From positions 525,070-589,069 of the forward strand of contig NZ_CANMSY010000003.1 in the NCBI RefSeq assembly GCF_947500705.1: a stretch of DNA of 64,000 nucleotides. The letters are read 5' to 3'. The position numbers and the translations under genes are program-made. Origin of the DNA: an uncultured Brachybacterium sp. (GTDB taxonomy: Bacteria > Actinomycetota > Actinomycetes > Actinomycetales > Dermabacteraceae). Shown piece after piece: positions 26,462 through 34,598 of the stretch (position 1 is its first letter; each line of letters begins with the position of its first letter). The notes below the pieces were generated by a model. It was not told the origin of the DNA, made no database searches, and worked only from the letters and a program-made list of their open reading frames with translations.

Positions 26462-27463
26462 ATGTCCACTCCCTCGCGCACCACCGTGTCGCCCCCGCAG
26501 CGGCGTCGCGGTCGTGAACGGCTGATCGACGGCAAGCTCGTGATCGGCGTCGTGGCGGTCGCGCTGCTGCTGGTCGCCTCGCTCTTCACCGGCGTCTACG
26601 ACGTGTTCGGCGCCGAGAACGGTGCGGAGATGTTCGCCATCACCCGCATCCCCCGCACCATCGCCCTGGTGCTGGCCGGTGCGGCAATGGCGATGTCCGG
26701 GCTGATCATGCAGCTGATGACGCAGAACCGCTTCGTGGAGCCTTCGACCACCGGCACCACCGAGTGGGCGGGGCTGGGACTGATCCTGGTGATGATCTTC
26801 GTGCCGGGGGCGGGCCTGCTGACCCGGATGACGGTCGCGATCATCTTCTCCTTCGTGGGGACGATGGTGTTCTTCCTGTTCCTGCGCAAGGTCACCCTGC
26901 GCAGCTCGCTGATCGTGCCGATCATCGGCATCATGCTCGGTGCCGTCGTCGGCTCCATCTCCACCTTCGTCGCACTCCAGTTCGACGCCCTGCAGAACCT
27001 CGGGGTCTGGTTCGCCGGGTCCTTCACCTCCGTGCTGCGCGGCAGCTACGAGGTGCTGTGGATCGTGCTGCTGGTGGGCGTCGCGGTCTTCATCGTGGCC
27101 GACCGGCTCACCGTCGCCGGGCTCGGCGAGGACATCGCCACCAACGTCGGCGTGAACTACCAGCGGGTGCTGCTGCTGGGCACCGGACTGGTCGCGATCG
27201 CCACCGGCGTGGTCACCGTGGTGGTGGGCAATCTGCCGTTCCTGGGCCTGATCGTGCCCAATGTGGTCTCGATGGTCCGCGGTGACGACCTGCGCTCGAA
27301 CCTGCCCTGGGTGTGCCTGCTCGGCATCGCGATCGTCACCGTCTGCGACCTCATCGGCCGCACCATCATCATGCCCTTCGAGGTGCCTGTCTCCCTGATC
27401 CTCGGGATCGTGGGAGCGGTCGTCTTCATCGCCCTGCTGATGAAGCAGCGTCGACATGGCTGA
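26462..27463 (+). CDS. FecCD-family iron ABC permease
   Basis: A 333-residue permease with eight to ten hydrophobic segments. RIPRTIALVLAGAAMAMSGLIMQ is the FecCD entry motif (core PRTIALVLAGA), followed by a GLIVPNVVSMVRGDDLR coupling helix and GRTIIMPFEVPVSLILGIVG near the end. It forms half of the importer channel with the next gene, whose start overlaps its end by 8 bp. Confidence 0.9.
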   Translation: MSTPSRTTVSPPQRRRGRERLIDGKLVIGVVAVALLLVASLFTGVYDVFGAENGAEMFAITRIPRTIALVLAGAAMAMSGLIMQLMTQNRFVEPSTTGTTEWAGLGLILVMIFVPGAGLLTRMTVAIIFSFVGTMVFFLFLRKVTLRSSLIVPIIGIMLGAVVGSISTFVALQFDALQNLGVWFAGSFTSVLRGSYEVLWIVLLVGVAVFIVADRLTVAGLGEDIATNVGVNYQRVLLLGTGLVAIATGVVTVVVGNLPFLGLIVPNVVSMVRGDDLRSNLPWVCLLGIAIVTVCDLIGRTIIMPFEVPVSLILGIVGAVVFIALLMKQRRHG

Positions 27464-28667
27464 GCGGACTCCCGCGCCTCAGCGCCACCCCTCGTCCCAG
27501 CACCGCTCCTCGTCCCTGCGCGCCGCCACCACCCGGCCGCTCGCGCACCCCCACGGCGATCGCCGACTGGGCATGGTCGACACCGAGGCTCCGAGCGCGA
27601 CGATCAGCACCTCCCCGGCGGATCTCGTCGCCGATCTCGAGGTGATCGGGGCCCCGCGCAGCGCGCGCAGCAGCTCCGGCGCCTTCCGCGACGTGACGTC
27701 CCGCCGCCGCTACTGGATCGTGCTCATCGCCCTGACGCTGCTCGCGGCCGGCTTCGCGCTGGGCCTGCTCGCGATCGACAACCCGATGCCGGTGGGCTCG
27801 CGGGGCTTCTGGCTGATCGCCGAGATGCGCGCCACCTCCGTGATCGTGATGGCGGTGGTCGCGTTCTGCCAGGCGATCGCCACGATCACCTTCCAGACCG
27901 TCACCAACAACCGCATCATCACCCCTTCGATCATGGGGTTCGAATCCCTCTACGCCGTGATCCAGACCGCCGCCGTCTACACCCTCGGGGTGGCCGGGGT
28001 GGTCGCTCTGCAGGGCACCGGCCAGTTCCTGGTGCAGGTGGCGCTGATGGTGGGGCTCTCGGTGCTGCTGTACGGCTGGTTGCTGCGCGGCAAGTACGCG
28101 AACATCCAGGTGATGCTGCTGGTGGGCATCATCATCGGCGGCGGGATGGGGGCGGTCTCGACCTTCATGCAGCGCCTGCTGACCCCGAGCGAGTTCGACG
28201 TCCTCACCGCCCGGCTCTTCGGCTCGGTCACCAATGCGAGCGTCGAGTACCTGCCTTTCGCAATCCCGATGATCGCGGTGGCGGGCCTGCTGATCTGGCT
28301 GAACGCCCGCAAGCTCAACGTCATCTCGCTGGGCCGCGATGTGTGCATCAACGTCGGCGTCGACCACGGCCGCCAGACCATCTACATGCTGGTGCTGGTC
28401 TCGGTGCTGATGGCCGTCTCCACCGCACTGGTGGGCCCGATGACCTTCTTCGGCTTCCTCGTGGCGACCCTCGCCTACCAGCTGGCGGGCACTCACGACC
28501 ACCGCCTGCTGTTCCCGATCGGGGCGCTGACCGCCTTCGTGGTCCTCGCCGGCGCGTACTTCGTCATGAACCACGTGTTCTACGCGCAGGGCGTCGTGTC
28601 CATCATCATCGAGCTCGTCGGAGGAACCGTGTTCCTCATCGTCATCATGCGGAAGGGGCGCCTGTGA
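27456..28667 (+). CDS. FecCD-family iron ABC permease with long N-terminal tail
   Basis: A 403-residue permease. The membrane part has the FecCD pattern (VNVGVDHGRQTIYML, and a terminal IELVGGTVFLIVIM). The first 85 residues are hydrophilic, rich in Pro/Ser/Arg, and have no counterpart in usual FecCD proteins of about 330 residues. A later start is possible, e.g. at the ATG inside the tail (residue 40, MVDTEAPS), but the 8-bp overlap with the upstream gene supports ATG 27456. It ends in a 4-bp GTGA overlap with the ATPase gene. Confidence 0.87.
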   Translation: MAERTPAPQRHPSSQHRSSSLRAATTRPLAHPHGDRRLGMVDTEAPSATISTSPADLVADLEVIGAPRSARSSSGAFRDVTSRRRYWIVLIALTLLAAGFALGLLAIDNPMPVGSRGFWLIAEMRATSVIVMAVVAFCQAIATITFQTVTNNRIITPSIMGFESLYAVIQTAAVYTLGVAGVVALQGTGQFLVQVALMVGLSVLLYGWLLRGKYANIQVMLLVGIIIGGGMGAVSTFMQRLLTPSEFDVLTARLFGSVTNASVEYLPFAIPMIAVAGLLIWLNARKLNVISLGRDVCINVGVDHGRQTIYMLVLVSVLMAVSTALVGPMTFFGFLVATLAYQLAGTHDHRLLFPIGALTAFVVLAGAYFVMNHVFYAQGVVSIIIELVGGTVFLIVIMRKGRL

Positions 28668-29428
28668 TCACCATCGACGCAGTGCGGAAGCAGTACACCT
28701 CCACCTCGGGGAACGTGGTGATCGGACCGGTCACCACGCAGATCCCCTCCGGCGGGGTCACCGCCCTGGTGGGTCCCAACGGCGCCGGGAAGTCGACGCT
28801 GCTGACCATGGTGGGGCGCCTGCTCGGCATCGACGAGGGCGCGATCGAGGTCGCGGGCTATGACATCGCCGCGACCGCCTCGAAGGACCTCGCCAAGATC
28901 CTCTCGGTGCTGCGCCAGGAGAACCACTTCATCACCCGGCTCACCGTGCGTCAGCTGGTGGGCTTCGGCCGCTTCCCCTACTCCAAGGGGCGCCTGACGG
29001 CACTGGATGAGCACAAGATCTCCGAGGCCATCGACTTCCTGAACCTCGACGAGCTCGAGGACCGCTATCTCGACGAGCTCTCCGGCGGGCAGCGCCAGCG
29101 CGCCTATGTCGCGATGGTCCTCGCCCAGGACACCGAGTACGTGCTGCTGGACGAGCCGCTGAACAACCTCGACATGCGCCACAGCGTGCAGATGATGGCG
29201 CGGCTGCGTGATGCCGCCCGCGAGCTCGGGCGCACCATCGTGGTGGTCCTGCACGACATCAACTTTGCCGCGCACTACGCGGACCACATCATCGCCATGA
29301 AGGACGGCGGCGTGGTCGAGGCCGGTCCCGTCGGCGAGATCATGGACGGCGAGGTGCTCAGCCGCGTGTTCGACACCCCGGTGCAGGTCATCGACGGGCC
29401 GACGGGCCCGCTCGCCGTCTACTACTGA
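28664..29428 (+). CDS. Iron-siderophore ABC transporter ATPase (FepC-like)
   Basis: A 254-residue ATPase with Walker A GPNGAGKST, Q-loop LRQENHF, signature LSGGQRQRAYVAM, Walker B EYVLLDEPLNNLD and the switch histidine in VVLHDINFAAHYAD. These are FepC/FhuC features. The GTG start at 28664 overlaps the TGA of the permease and follows GGAAGGGG. It powers the two permeases upstream. Confidence 0.93.
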   Translation: MITIDAVRKQYTSTSGNVVIGPVTTQIPSGGVTALVGPNGAGKSTLLTMVGRLLGIDEGAIEVAGYDIAATASKDLAKILSVLRQENHFITRLTVRQLVGFGRFPYSKGRLTALDEHKISEAIDFLNLDELEDRYLDELSGGQRQRAYVAMVLAQDTEYVLLDEPLNNLDMRHSVQMMARLRDAARELGRTIVVVLHDINFAAHYADHIIAMKDGGVVEAGPVGEIMDGEVLSRVFDTPVQVIDGPTGPLAVYY

Positions 29429-29430
29429 GC

Positions 29431-29455
29431 GACGGCTCGGCTCGGCCGAGCCGTC
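29431..29455 (+). terminator. Strong hairpin after the iron importer operon
   Basis: A perfect 11-bp stem (GACGGCTCGGC / GCCGAGCCGTC) with a 3-nt loop begins two bases after the ATPase stop codon. It probably ends the operon and, since the next gene converges, may serve both sides. Confidence 0.7.
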
Positions 29456-29520
29456 CCACGACAGGATCGGCCGATTCCGAGCCGGAATCGTGCTGCTCGT
29501 GGGACGGAATCGACCGATCC
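29452..29520. repeat. Nested inverted repeats in the intergenic gap
   Basis: Several inverted repeats overlap in under 70 bp: CGTCCCACGA (29452-29461) with TCGTGGGACG (29497-29506); GGATCGG (29464-29470) with CCGATCC (29514-29520); GATTCCG with CGGAATC around a 3-nt loop (29473-29489); and the palindrome ATCGGCCGAT (29466-29475). The first arm shares bases with the preceding hairpin, so alternative folds are possible. Confidence 0.8.
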
Positions 29521-29531
29521 GCGGCCTCAGC

Positions 29532-30374
29532 TCAGCGAGTGGCCGGGTCCGTGCCCCCGCGTCCGTCCTCGCGGTCCAGACCGTCGATCGCGGCGACCTC
29601 GTCGGCGGTGAGCTCGAGCTCCGCCGCGGCGAGGTTCTCCACGATGCGGGAGGGCGTGACCGACTTCGGGATGGTGATGAAGCCGCTCGCGAGATGCCAG
29701 GCCAGGATCACCTGGGCCGGGGTCGCCCCGTGCGCCTCGGCGATGCCGGTGACCACGTCGTTCTCGAGCAGATCTGACTTCCCCTGACCGAGCGGGCCCC
29801 AGCCCTGGGTGAGGATGCCGTGCTCCGCGTGGAATGCGCGCAGCTCACGCTGCTGGAAGTAGGGATGGAGCTCGATCTGGTGGATGACGGGGACCACGGA
29901 GGTCGCCTCGATGATCTCCTCCAACTGCGCGATCGGGAAGTTCGAGACGCCGATGGAGCGGACCAGGCCGCGCTTCTGCAGCTCGATCAGGGCCTTCCAG
30001 GCCTCGACGTACTGGCCCTGTGAGGGGGCCGCCCAGTGCACCAGGTAGAGGTCTAGGCAGTCCAGGCCGAGCTCCTCGAGCGAGGCCTCGCCGGCGGCGA
30101 TCGCGTCGTCGAAGGCGTGGGAGTCGTTCGCGAGCTTCGTGGTGACGAAGAGGTCATCGCGGGCGATCCCGGACTCGGCGATCGCACGTCCCACTCCCGC
30201 CTCGTTGTCGTAGGCCTTGGCGGTGTCGATGTGGCGGTACCCGGCGGTGAGCGCCCTCGCGGTCATCTCGGCGGCGGCCGCGGGGTCCACCTTGAACACC
30301 CCGTAGCCGAGCTGGGGGATGGAATGGCCGTCGTGGAACGGCACGAGCGGGACGGCGGGCGATGCTGCAGGCAT
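29532..30374 (-). CDS. Aldo/keto reductase
   Basis: A 280-residue NADPH-dependent reductase of the AKR superfamily. The catalytic tetrad is present: Asp and Tyr in HIDTAKAYDNE, Lys in FVTTKLAND, and His in LYLVHWA. IGVSNF and IPKSVTPSRIVEN (phosphate-binding loop) are typical. Length and composition match the AKR5 (2,5-diketo-D-gluconate reductase-like) group. The physiological carbonyl substrate is unknown. It converges on the iron operon. Confidence 0.9.
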   Translation of the reverse strand: MPAASPAVPLVPFHDGHSIPQLGYGVFKVDPAAAAEMTARALTAGYRHIDTAKAYDNEAGVGRAIAESGIARDDLFVTTKLANDSHAFDDAIAAGEASLEELGLDCLDLYLVHWAAPSQGQYVEAWKALIELQKRGLVRSIGVSNFPIAQLEEIIEATSVVPVIHQIELHPYFQQRELRAFHAEHGILTQGWGPLGQGKSDLLENDVVTGIAEAHGATPAQVILAWHLASGFITIPKSVTPSRIVENLAAAELELTADEVAAIDGLDREDGRGGTDPATR

Positions 30375-30490
30375 GAAGGGCCTTCCTGAGGTCCTGAGGA
30401 ACGGGTTCTCCGCACCTTAGGCCCGGAGCGCGAGGGGCCGCGACGTTCAGAGCCGCCCGCCTGGGGTGGGGGACGGGCGCGCTCCACGCC

Positions 30491-30496
30491 TACGAT
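30491..30496 (+). promoter_or_regulatory. -10-like TACGAT before a mini-ORF
   Basis: TACGAT lies six bases before the ATG at 30503, the same spacing seen before many genes in this window. No convincing -35 hexamer is visible 17-18 bp upstream. Confidence 0.45.
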
Positions 30497-30502
30497 GGGC
30501 GC

Positions 30503-30535
30503 ATGAGCTCAAGGAGTCCGGGGCCGGCGCGGTGA
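30503..30535 (+). CDS. Ten-codon leaderless upstream ORF
   Basis: This frame reads MSSRSPGPAR and stops at TGA 30533-30535, which overlaps the GTG start of the LssY_C gene (GTGA). The ATG follows a -10-like hexamer by six bases. It could couple translation of the next gene to a leaderless initiation. It is too short to judge by composition. Confidence 0.4.
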   Translation: MSSRSPGPAR

Positions 30536-32178
30536 CGCCGATGCGCACGCCACGTCTGGTCGCCCTGGACCGGCCGGTGCCCGAAGGGCTGCCTGCCTAC
30601 GACCACGCCCGTGGGCATACCGCGAGCAGGCGGCGGGTGGATCTCTATGCGCTGCTGGACAACGTGTTCATCGCCGCGGGCGTCGTCGTCTCGATCTGGC
30701 TCGCCCTCCTGTACCTGGTGGAGGGCTTCTCCCTGACCCCGGTGCGGCTGCTGTACCTGCTGGGGTTCTGGATCCTGCTGACCTACATCACGCTGCCCCG
30801 GCTGCATCAGCTGATGACCTGGATCTATCTGCCGGACTACTTCTTCGGACGCACCCGCACCACCGAGGGGGTGCTCTCGGACCCGATCAACCTCGCCTTC
30901 GATGGGCCCGAGCGCGACCTGCACGTGGCGATGCGGAGGGCCGGCTGGGTGCTCGCCGAGGAGCGGACCCTGGCCTCGGCCTGGTCGATGGTCCGCTCGA
31001 CGCTGCTGCGCCGCTCCTACCCGGCGGCACCGGTGTCGAACCTGTATCTGATGGGCAGGCGCCACGACTTCACCTACCAGCAGGAGGTGGGCGGCACCAC
31101 GGAGAAGCGCCACCATGTGCGCTTCTGGCGGATGCCCCCGGACTTCGTGCTGCCCGGCGGCTACCGCACGGACTGGCTCGCCGCGGGCACCTACGACCGC
31201 GCCGTCGGCTTCTCCTTCTTCACCCTGCAGATCACCCATCGCATCGACGAGAACATCGACGTCGAGCGCGACTACCTCGTCGACACCGTGCGCTACGCCG
31301 ATCCGCAGATCGAGGTGGAGGTGATCCAGGACTTCTCCACCGCGTATCACGACCGCAACGGCCAGGGCGATCGTTTCCAGACCGACGGCGATCTGCCGGT
31401 GATCGACGTGGAAGAAGCCGCCTCGCGCTCCGACGGGGCCAGCGCGATCATGCTCGCGCGCCATCGCCCCACCGGCACCTCGGTGATGAAGTCCCGAGCT
31501 CGGGCCGCGACCCAGACCGCCCTGGCGGCCGCCCGTCTCGGGAGCTCGGGCGGCCGACGGGTGGAGGTCGCCGACGAGCTGACCGCCCAGTGGCAGGGCA
31601 CGGTGGACGACTTCCACGAGGTCATGGCCCGCGCCGCCGACCACCATCTGCCGCCGCCCACGGTGGTCTTCACCGGGGTGCTCGCCCTGCTCCAGACACT
31701 GCTGGTCACCGTCCAGGCGGTGGCGATGGGGACCGGCACGGACCTGCTGATCCGGTTCCCCGAGGCCGCGCTGGTGCTGCCCACCCCGGGGGAGATCATC
31801 CCGGCCGCACTGTTCGCCGCAGCCCTGCTGCTGCTCCAGCTCGGGGTGCTGCGCCGCAGCCGCTGGGCTCGGATCGCGCTGATGGCGTTGTTCACGGCCG
31901 ACGCCTTCGGCAGGCTGGCACTGGCCACCTCGGTGGGCGGGGAGGTCTCGCACTCGCTGCTGGTGGGGGTGGGGGCCTCGGCCCTCGGCGTGATGGCGAT
32001 CAGCTCCGACGCCTCCCGGCAGTGGGTGCAGACCCTGCGCCTGGATTCCCGCAGTCGGGACGCCGACGAGGACACCGGCGTGACGCCCGGTGCGGCAGGG
32101 GCAGGGGAGGTCGCGGCGGAGGTCCCTGAGCTTTCGGAGCCTTCGGAGCGTCCGGAGATTCCGGAGCGTTCGCGCTGA
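30532..32178 (+). CDS. LssY_C domain membrane protein
   Basis: A 548-residue protein. Two transmembrane helices (about residues 40-90) precede an LssY_C-like domain: LSDPINLAFDGPERDLHVAMRRAGW core, then APVSNLYLMGRRHDF, KRHHVRFWR, and a TYDRAVGFSFFTLQITHRIDENIDVERDYLV block. Three or four more helices follow and a Ser/Glu/Pro-rich tail ends the protein. In other bacteria LssY_C is joined to DedA and PAP2 phosphatase domains; neither is present here. The function is unknown. GTG 30532 is taken because it overlaps the upstream mini-ORF; ATG 30541 is an alternative. Confidence 0.72.
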   Translation: MTPMRTPRLVALDRPVPEGLPAYDHARGHTASRRRVDLYALLDNVFIAAGVVVSIWLALLYLVEGFSLTPVRLLYLLGFWILLTYITLPRLHQLMTWIYLPDYFFGRTRTTEGVLSDPINLAFDGPERDLHVAMRRAGWVLAEERTLASAWSMVRSTLLRRSYPAAPVSNLYLMGRRHDFTYQQEVGGTTEKRHHVRFWRMPPDFVLPGGYRTDWLAAGTYDRAVGFSFFTLQITHRIDENIDVERDYLVDTVRYADPQIEVEVIQDFSTAYHDRNGQGDRFQTDGDLPVIDVEEAASRSDGASAIMLARHRPTGTSVMKSRARAATQTALAAARLGSSGGRRVEVADELTAQWQGTVDDFHEVMARAADHHLPPPTVVFTGVLALLQTLLVTVQAVAMGTGTDLLIRFPEAALVLPTPGEIIPAALFAAALLLLQLGVLRRSRWARIALMALFTADAFGRLALATSVGGEVSHSLLVGVGASALGVMAISSDASRQWVQTLRLDSRSRDADEDTGVTPGAAGAGEVAAEVPELSEPSERPEIPERSR

Positions 32179-32335
32179 GATGACGGCGCCGCAGAGAGGC
32201 ACAATGACCTGTGAGGCCGGTCACCGGGGGTAGAGTTCCTGCACCGTCGTGCGGAGTCCCCGCAGCCGCGGTCCCGCCTCGGGGGCCCGGCTCGTGCCCG
32301 TCGTTCGGCCCTGTCCCCTTCCCTGGAGAATTCTC

Positions 32336-33796
32336 ATGAGCGAGCCCAGTGAAACCGCGTCGGCCGCCGTCGGCGGGACCGATCCGTCGAGCACCGAAGA
32401 GCCGACGCTGAAGAAGGCGATCACGCCCAAGCTGCTGCTGCTGTTCATCGTCGGCGACATCCTCGGCACCGGTGTCTATTCGTTGACCGGCAAGGTCGCG
32501 GGCGAGGTCGGCGGCGCCGGCTGGATCCCGATCATCATCGCCTTCGCGATCGCGATGATCTCTGCCCTGTCCTATGTCGAGATGGTCACCAAGTACCCGC
32601 AGGCCGCGGGCGCTGCGCTGTATGTCCACAAGGCGTTCGGGATCCACTTCCTGACCTTCATGGTCACCTTCGCGGTGCTGTCCTCGGGCATCACCTCGGC
32701 CTCGACCAGCGCGATCTTCCTCTCGGAGAACGTGCTCAAGGCCTTCGCGCTCGAGGAGTCCCTCGGCGACTCCGCCGGCGCGGTCGCCACGGGGATCGCC
32801 CTGGTCTTCCTGGTGCTGGTGGCCCTGATCAACCTCCGGGGCGTCGCCGAGTCGGTGAAGGCGAACGTGGTGCTCACGTTCATCGAGCTGACCGGTCTCG
32901 CGCTCGTGATCGTGGTCGGCTTCTACGCGCTCGGGCGCGGCCAGGCGGACCTCTCGCAGGTGGTTCTCTTCGAGACCCAGGGCGACAAGAGCTTCATGAT
33001 GGCCGTCATCGGCGCGACCGCGCTGGCGTTCTTCTCGATGGTCGGCTTCGAGGACTCGGTGAACATGGCCGAGGAGACCGTGGACCCGGTGAAGAACTTC
33101 CCCCGGGCCCTCATCGGCGGCCTGTCGATCACCGGCGTGATCTATGTGCTGATCTCGATCCTCGCGGTCGCGGTGGTGCCGATCGGTCAGCTGACCGAGT
33201 CCACGACCCCGCTGCTCGAAGTGGTCAAGGTCGGCGCACCGGATATCCCGATCGACACGATCTTCGCGTTCATCTCGATCTTCGCGGTCGCCAACACCGT
33301 GCTGATCAACATGATGATGGCCTCCCGCCTGCTCTACGGCATGTCGAAGCAGGGCGTGCTGCCCGGCTTCCTCAAGGGCGTCCTGCGGGGCCGTCGCACC
33401 CCCTGGGCCGGCATCATCTTCTCCACCGTGCTGGCCTTCGCCCTGGTGCTCTCGGTGCGCTACGTGCTCGCCGAGGAGACGATCGCCGCGCTCGGAGGCA
33501 CCACCGCGCTGCTGCTGCTGGCGGTCTTCGGCATGGTCAACGTCTCGGTGCTGGTGCTGCGCAAGGACAAGGTGGGGGTACGGCACTTCCGCACGCCGAC
33601 GGCGCTCCCGGTGATCGGCGCGATCACCTCCTTCGCGCTGGTGACCCCGCTCGCGCAGCCCGCCCAGAACTACGTCATCGCGGGTGGCCTGCTCGCGATC
33701 GGTCTGCTGCTCTACATCGTCACCTGGTTCTACAACAGCGCGGTCAAGGCCCGGCGCACCCGCTTCCACCGTCCCGATGACATCGGGAAGCCCTGA
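32336..33796 (+). CDS. APC-family amino acid permease
   Basis: A 486-residue permease with twelve transmembrane segments. The first has the unwound-helix motif GDILGTGVYSLTGKVAGEVG; SALSYVEMVTKYPQAAGAALYV and ALAFFSMVGFEDSVNMAEET are also typical of APC transporters. The substrate is an amino acid or polyamine, not defined by the sequence. A hydrophilic N-terminus of about 25 residues precedes helix 1. GGAGA lies upstream of ATG 32336. The universal stress protein gene follows on the same strand, a common pairing. Confidence 0.88.
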   Translation: MSEPSETASAAVGGTDPSSTEEPTLKKAITPKLLLLFIVGDILGTGVYSLTGKVAGEVGGAGWIPIIIAFAIAMISALSYVEMVTKYPQAAGAALYVHKAFGIHFLTFMVTFAVLSSGITSASTSAIFLSENVLKAFALEESLGDSAGAVATGIALVFLVLVALINLRGVAESVKANVVLTFIELTGLALVIVVGFYALGRGQADLSQVVLFETQGDKSFMMAVIGATALAFFSMVGFEDSVNMAEETVDPVKNFPRALIGGLSITGVIYVLISILAVAVVPIGQLTESTTPLLEVVKVGAPDIPIDTIFAFISIFAVANTVLINMMMASRLLYGMSKQGVLPGFLKGVLRGRRTPWAGIIFSTVLAFALVLSVRYVLAEETIAALGGTTALLLLAVFGMVNVSVLVLRKDKVGVRHFRTPTALPVIGAITSFALVTPLAQPAQNYVIAGGLLAIGLLLYIVTWFYNSAVKARRTRFHRPDDIGKP

Positions 33797-33836
33797 CCTG
33801 CGCCTGTACCCGGCCACTCTCCGACCCTGACCGGTT

Positions 33837-33947
33837 CCAGCCCCCGTCCCGCACTCCAGCCCCCGCCCGCCCCGCACTCCAGCCCCCACCCGCGCCGCTC
33901 GTCAGCCCCCGCCCGCCCCGCTCTCCAGCCCCCGCCCGCCCCACCCT
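33837..33947. repeat. About 22-bp C-rich tandem repeat, five copies
   Basis: Units beginning CCAGCCCCCGCCCGCCCC and ending in GCACT, CTCT or similar are repeated about five times with length changes (19-24 bp). They fill the spacer between the permease and the universal stress protein gene. Confidence 0.85.
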
Positions 33948-33968
33948 GTGTTCCCCGAGGGAGAATCC

Positions 33969-34382
33969 ATGACCACCATTCTGCTGGCCTACGTTCCCAG
34001 TGCCACCAGCGAGGCCGCGCTCGCCTTCGCCGTCCAGGAGGCGACGCGACGCGACGCCTCGCTGCTGGTGCTCGCCTCCGAGCGGGCCCCGGACCCCCGC
34101 AAGGCTCGCGGCGTCACCGACACACGACCGCTCGACGAGCGCCTGGCGGAGACCGGGCTCGAGTACGAGCTGCGCACCGTCCCCAAGCGCGATGATCCGG
34201 CGGACGACATCCTCGACGCGATCGAGCACGACGACGTGATCCTGGTGGTGCTCGGGATCCGCAAGCGCACCCCGATCGGGAAGATCCTGCTGGGATCCAC
34301 GTCCCAGCGGGTCGCGATCGAATCCCCGGTGCCGGTGGTGCTGGTCAAGCCCGAGGGATTCGTCGCGCCGGCGCGTTTCTGA
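33969..34382 (+). CDS. Universal stress protein (UspA family)
   Basis: A 137-residue single-domain Usp. The ATP-binding loop follows the family pattern: VLGIRKRTPIGKILLGSTSQ, then SPVPVVLVKPEG. Usp proteins bind ATP and affect survival under stress; several bind to transporters. GAGGGAGA precedes ATG 33969. It follows the APC permease after a repeat-filled spacer and ends before a strong terminator. Confidence 0.88.
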   Translation: MTTILLAYVPSATSEAALAFAVQEATRRDASLLVLASERAPDPRKARGVTDTRPLDERLAETGLEYELRTVPKRDDPADDILDAIEHDDVILVVLGIRKRTPIGKILLGSTSQRVAIESPVPVVLVKPEGFVAPARF

Positions 34383-34413
34383 CGCGCACCTGGCGCCGAA
34401 CACTCCCGTCGCT

Positions 34414-34456
34414 GCACGAGGCCCGACCCTTCGAGGGGGTCGGGCTTCGTGCTTTT
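34414..34456 (+). terminator. Rho-independent terminator
   Basis: A 16-bp stem (GCACGAGGCCCGACCC / GGGTCGGGCTTCGTGC, one G-T pair), a 7-nt loop and a TTTT run form the best intrinsic terminator in the window, 32 bp after the universal stress protein stop. Confidence 0.9.
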
Positions 34457-34598
34457 CGCGTGGCGACGTCGGATCGCATCGAAGAGTTCACCTGAGCGTT
34501 CCCCGCAGGTTGGCATCTCCTCATCCCGCGGGTGCACGGTCGTCCGTGCCCTGCTCCTCCTCGCGCAGCGGTCTGACTACAGCGAAGGAACTCCCGTC

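Noticed and set aside
27937-27947. GGTTCGAATCC, a tRNA T-arm-like string
   Set aside because: It lies inside the second iron permease coding frame and no acceptor or anticodon stems fit around it.
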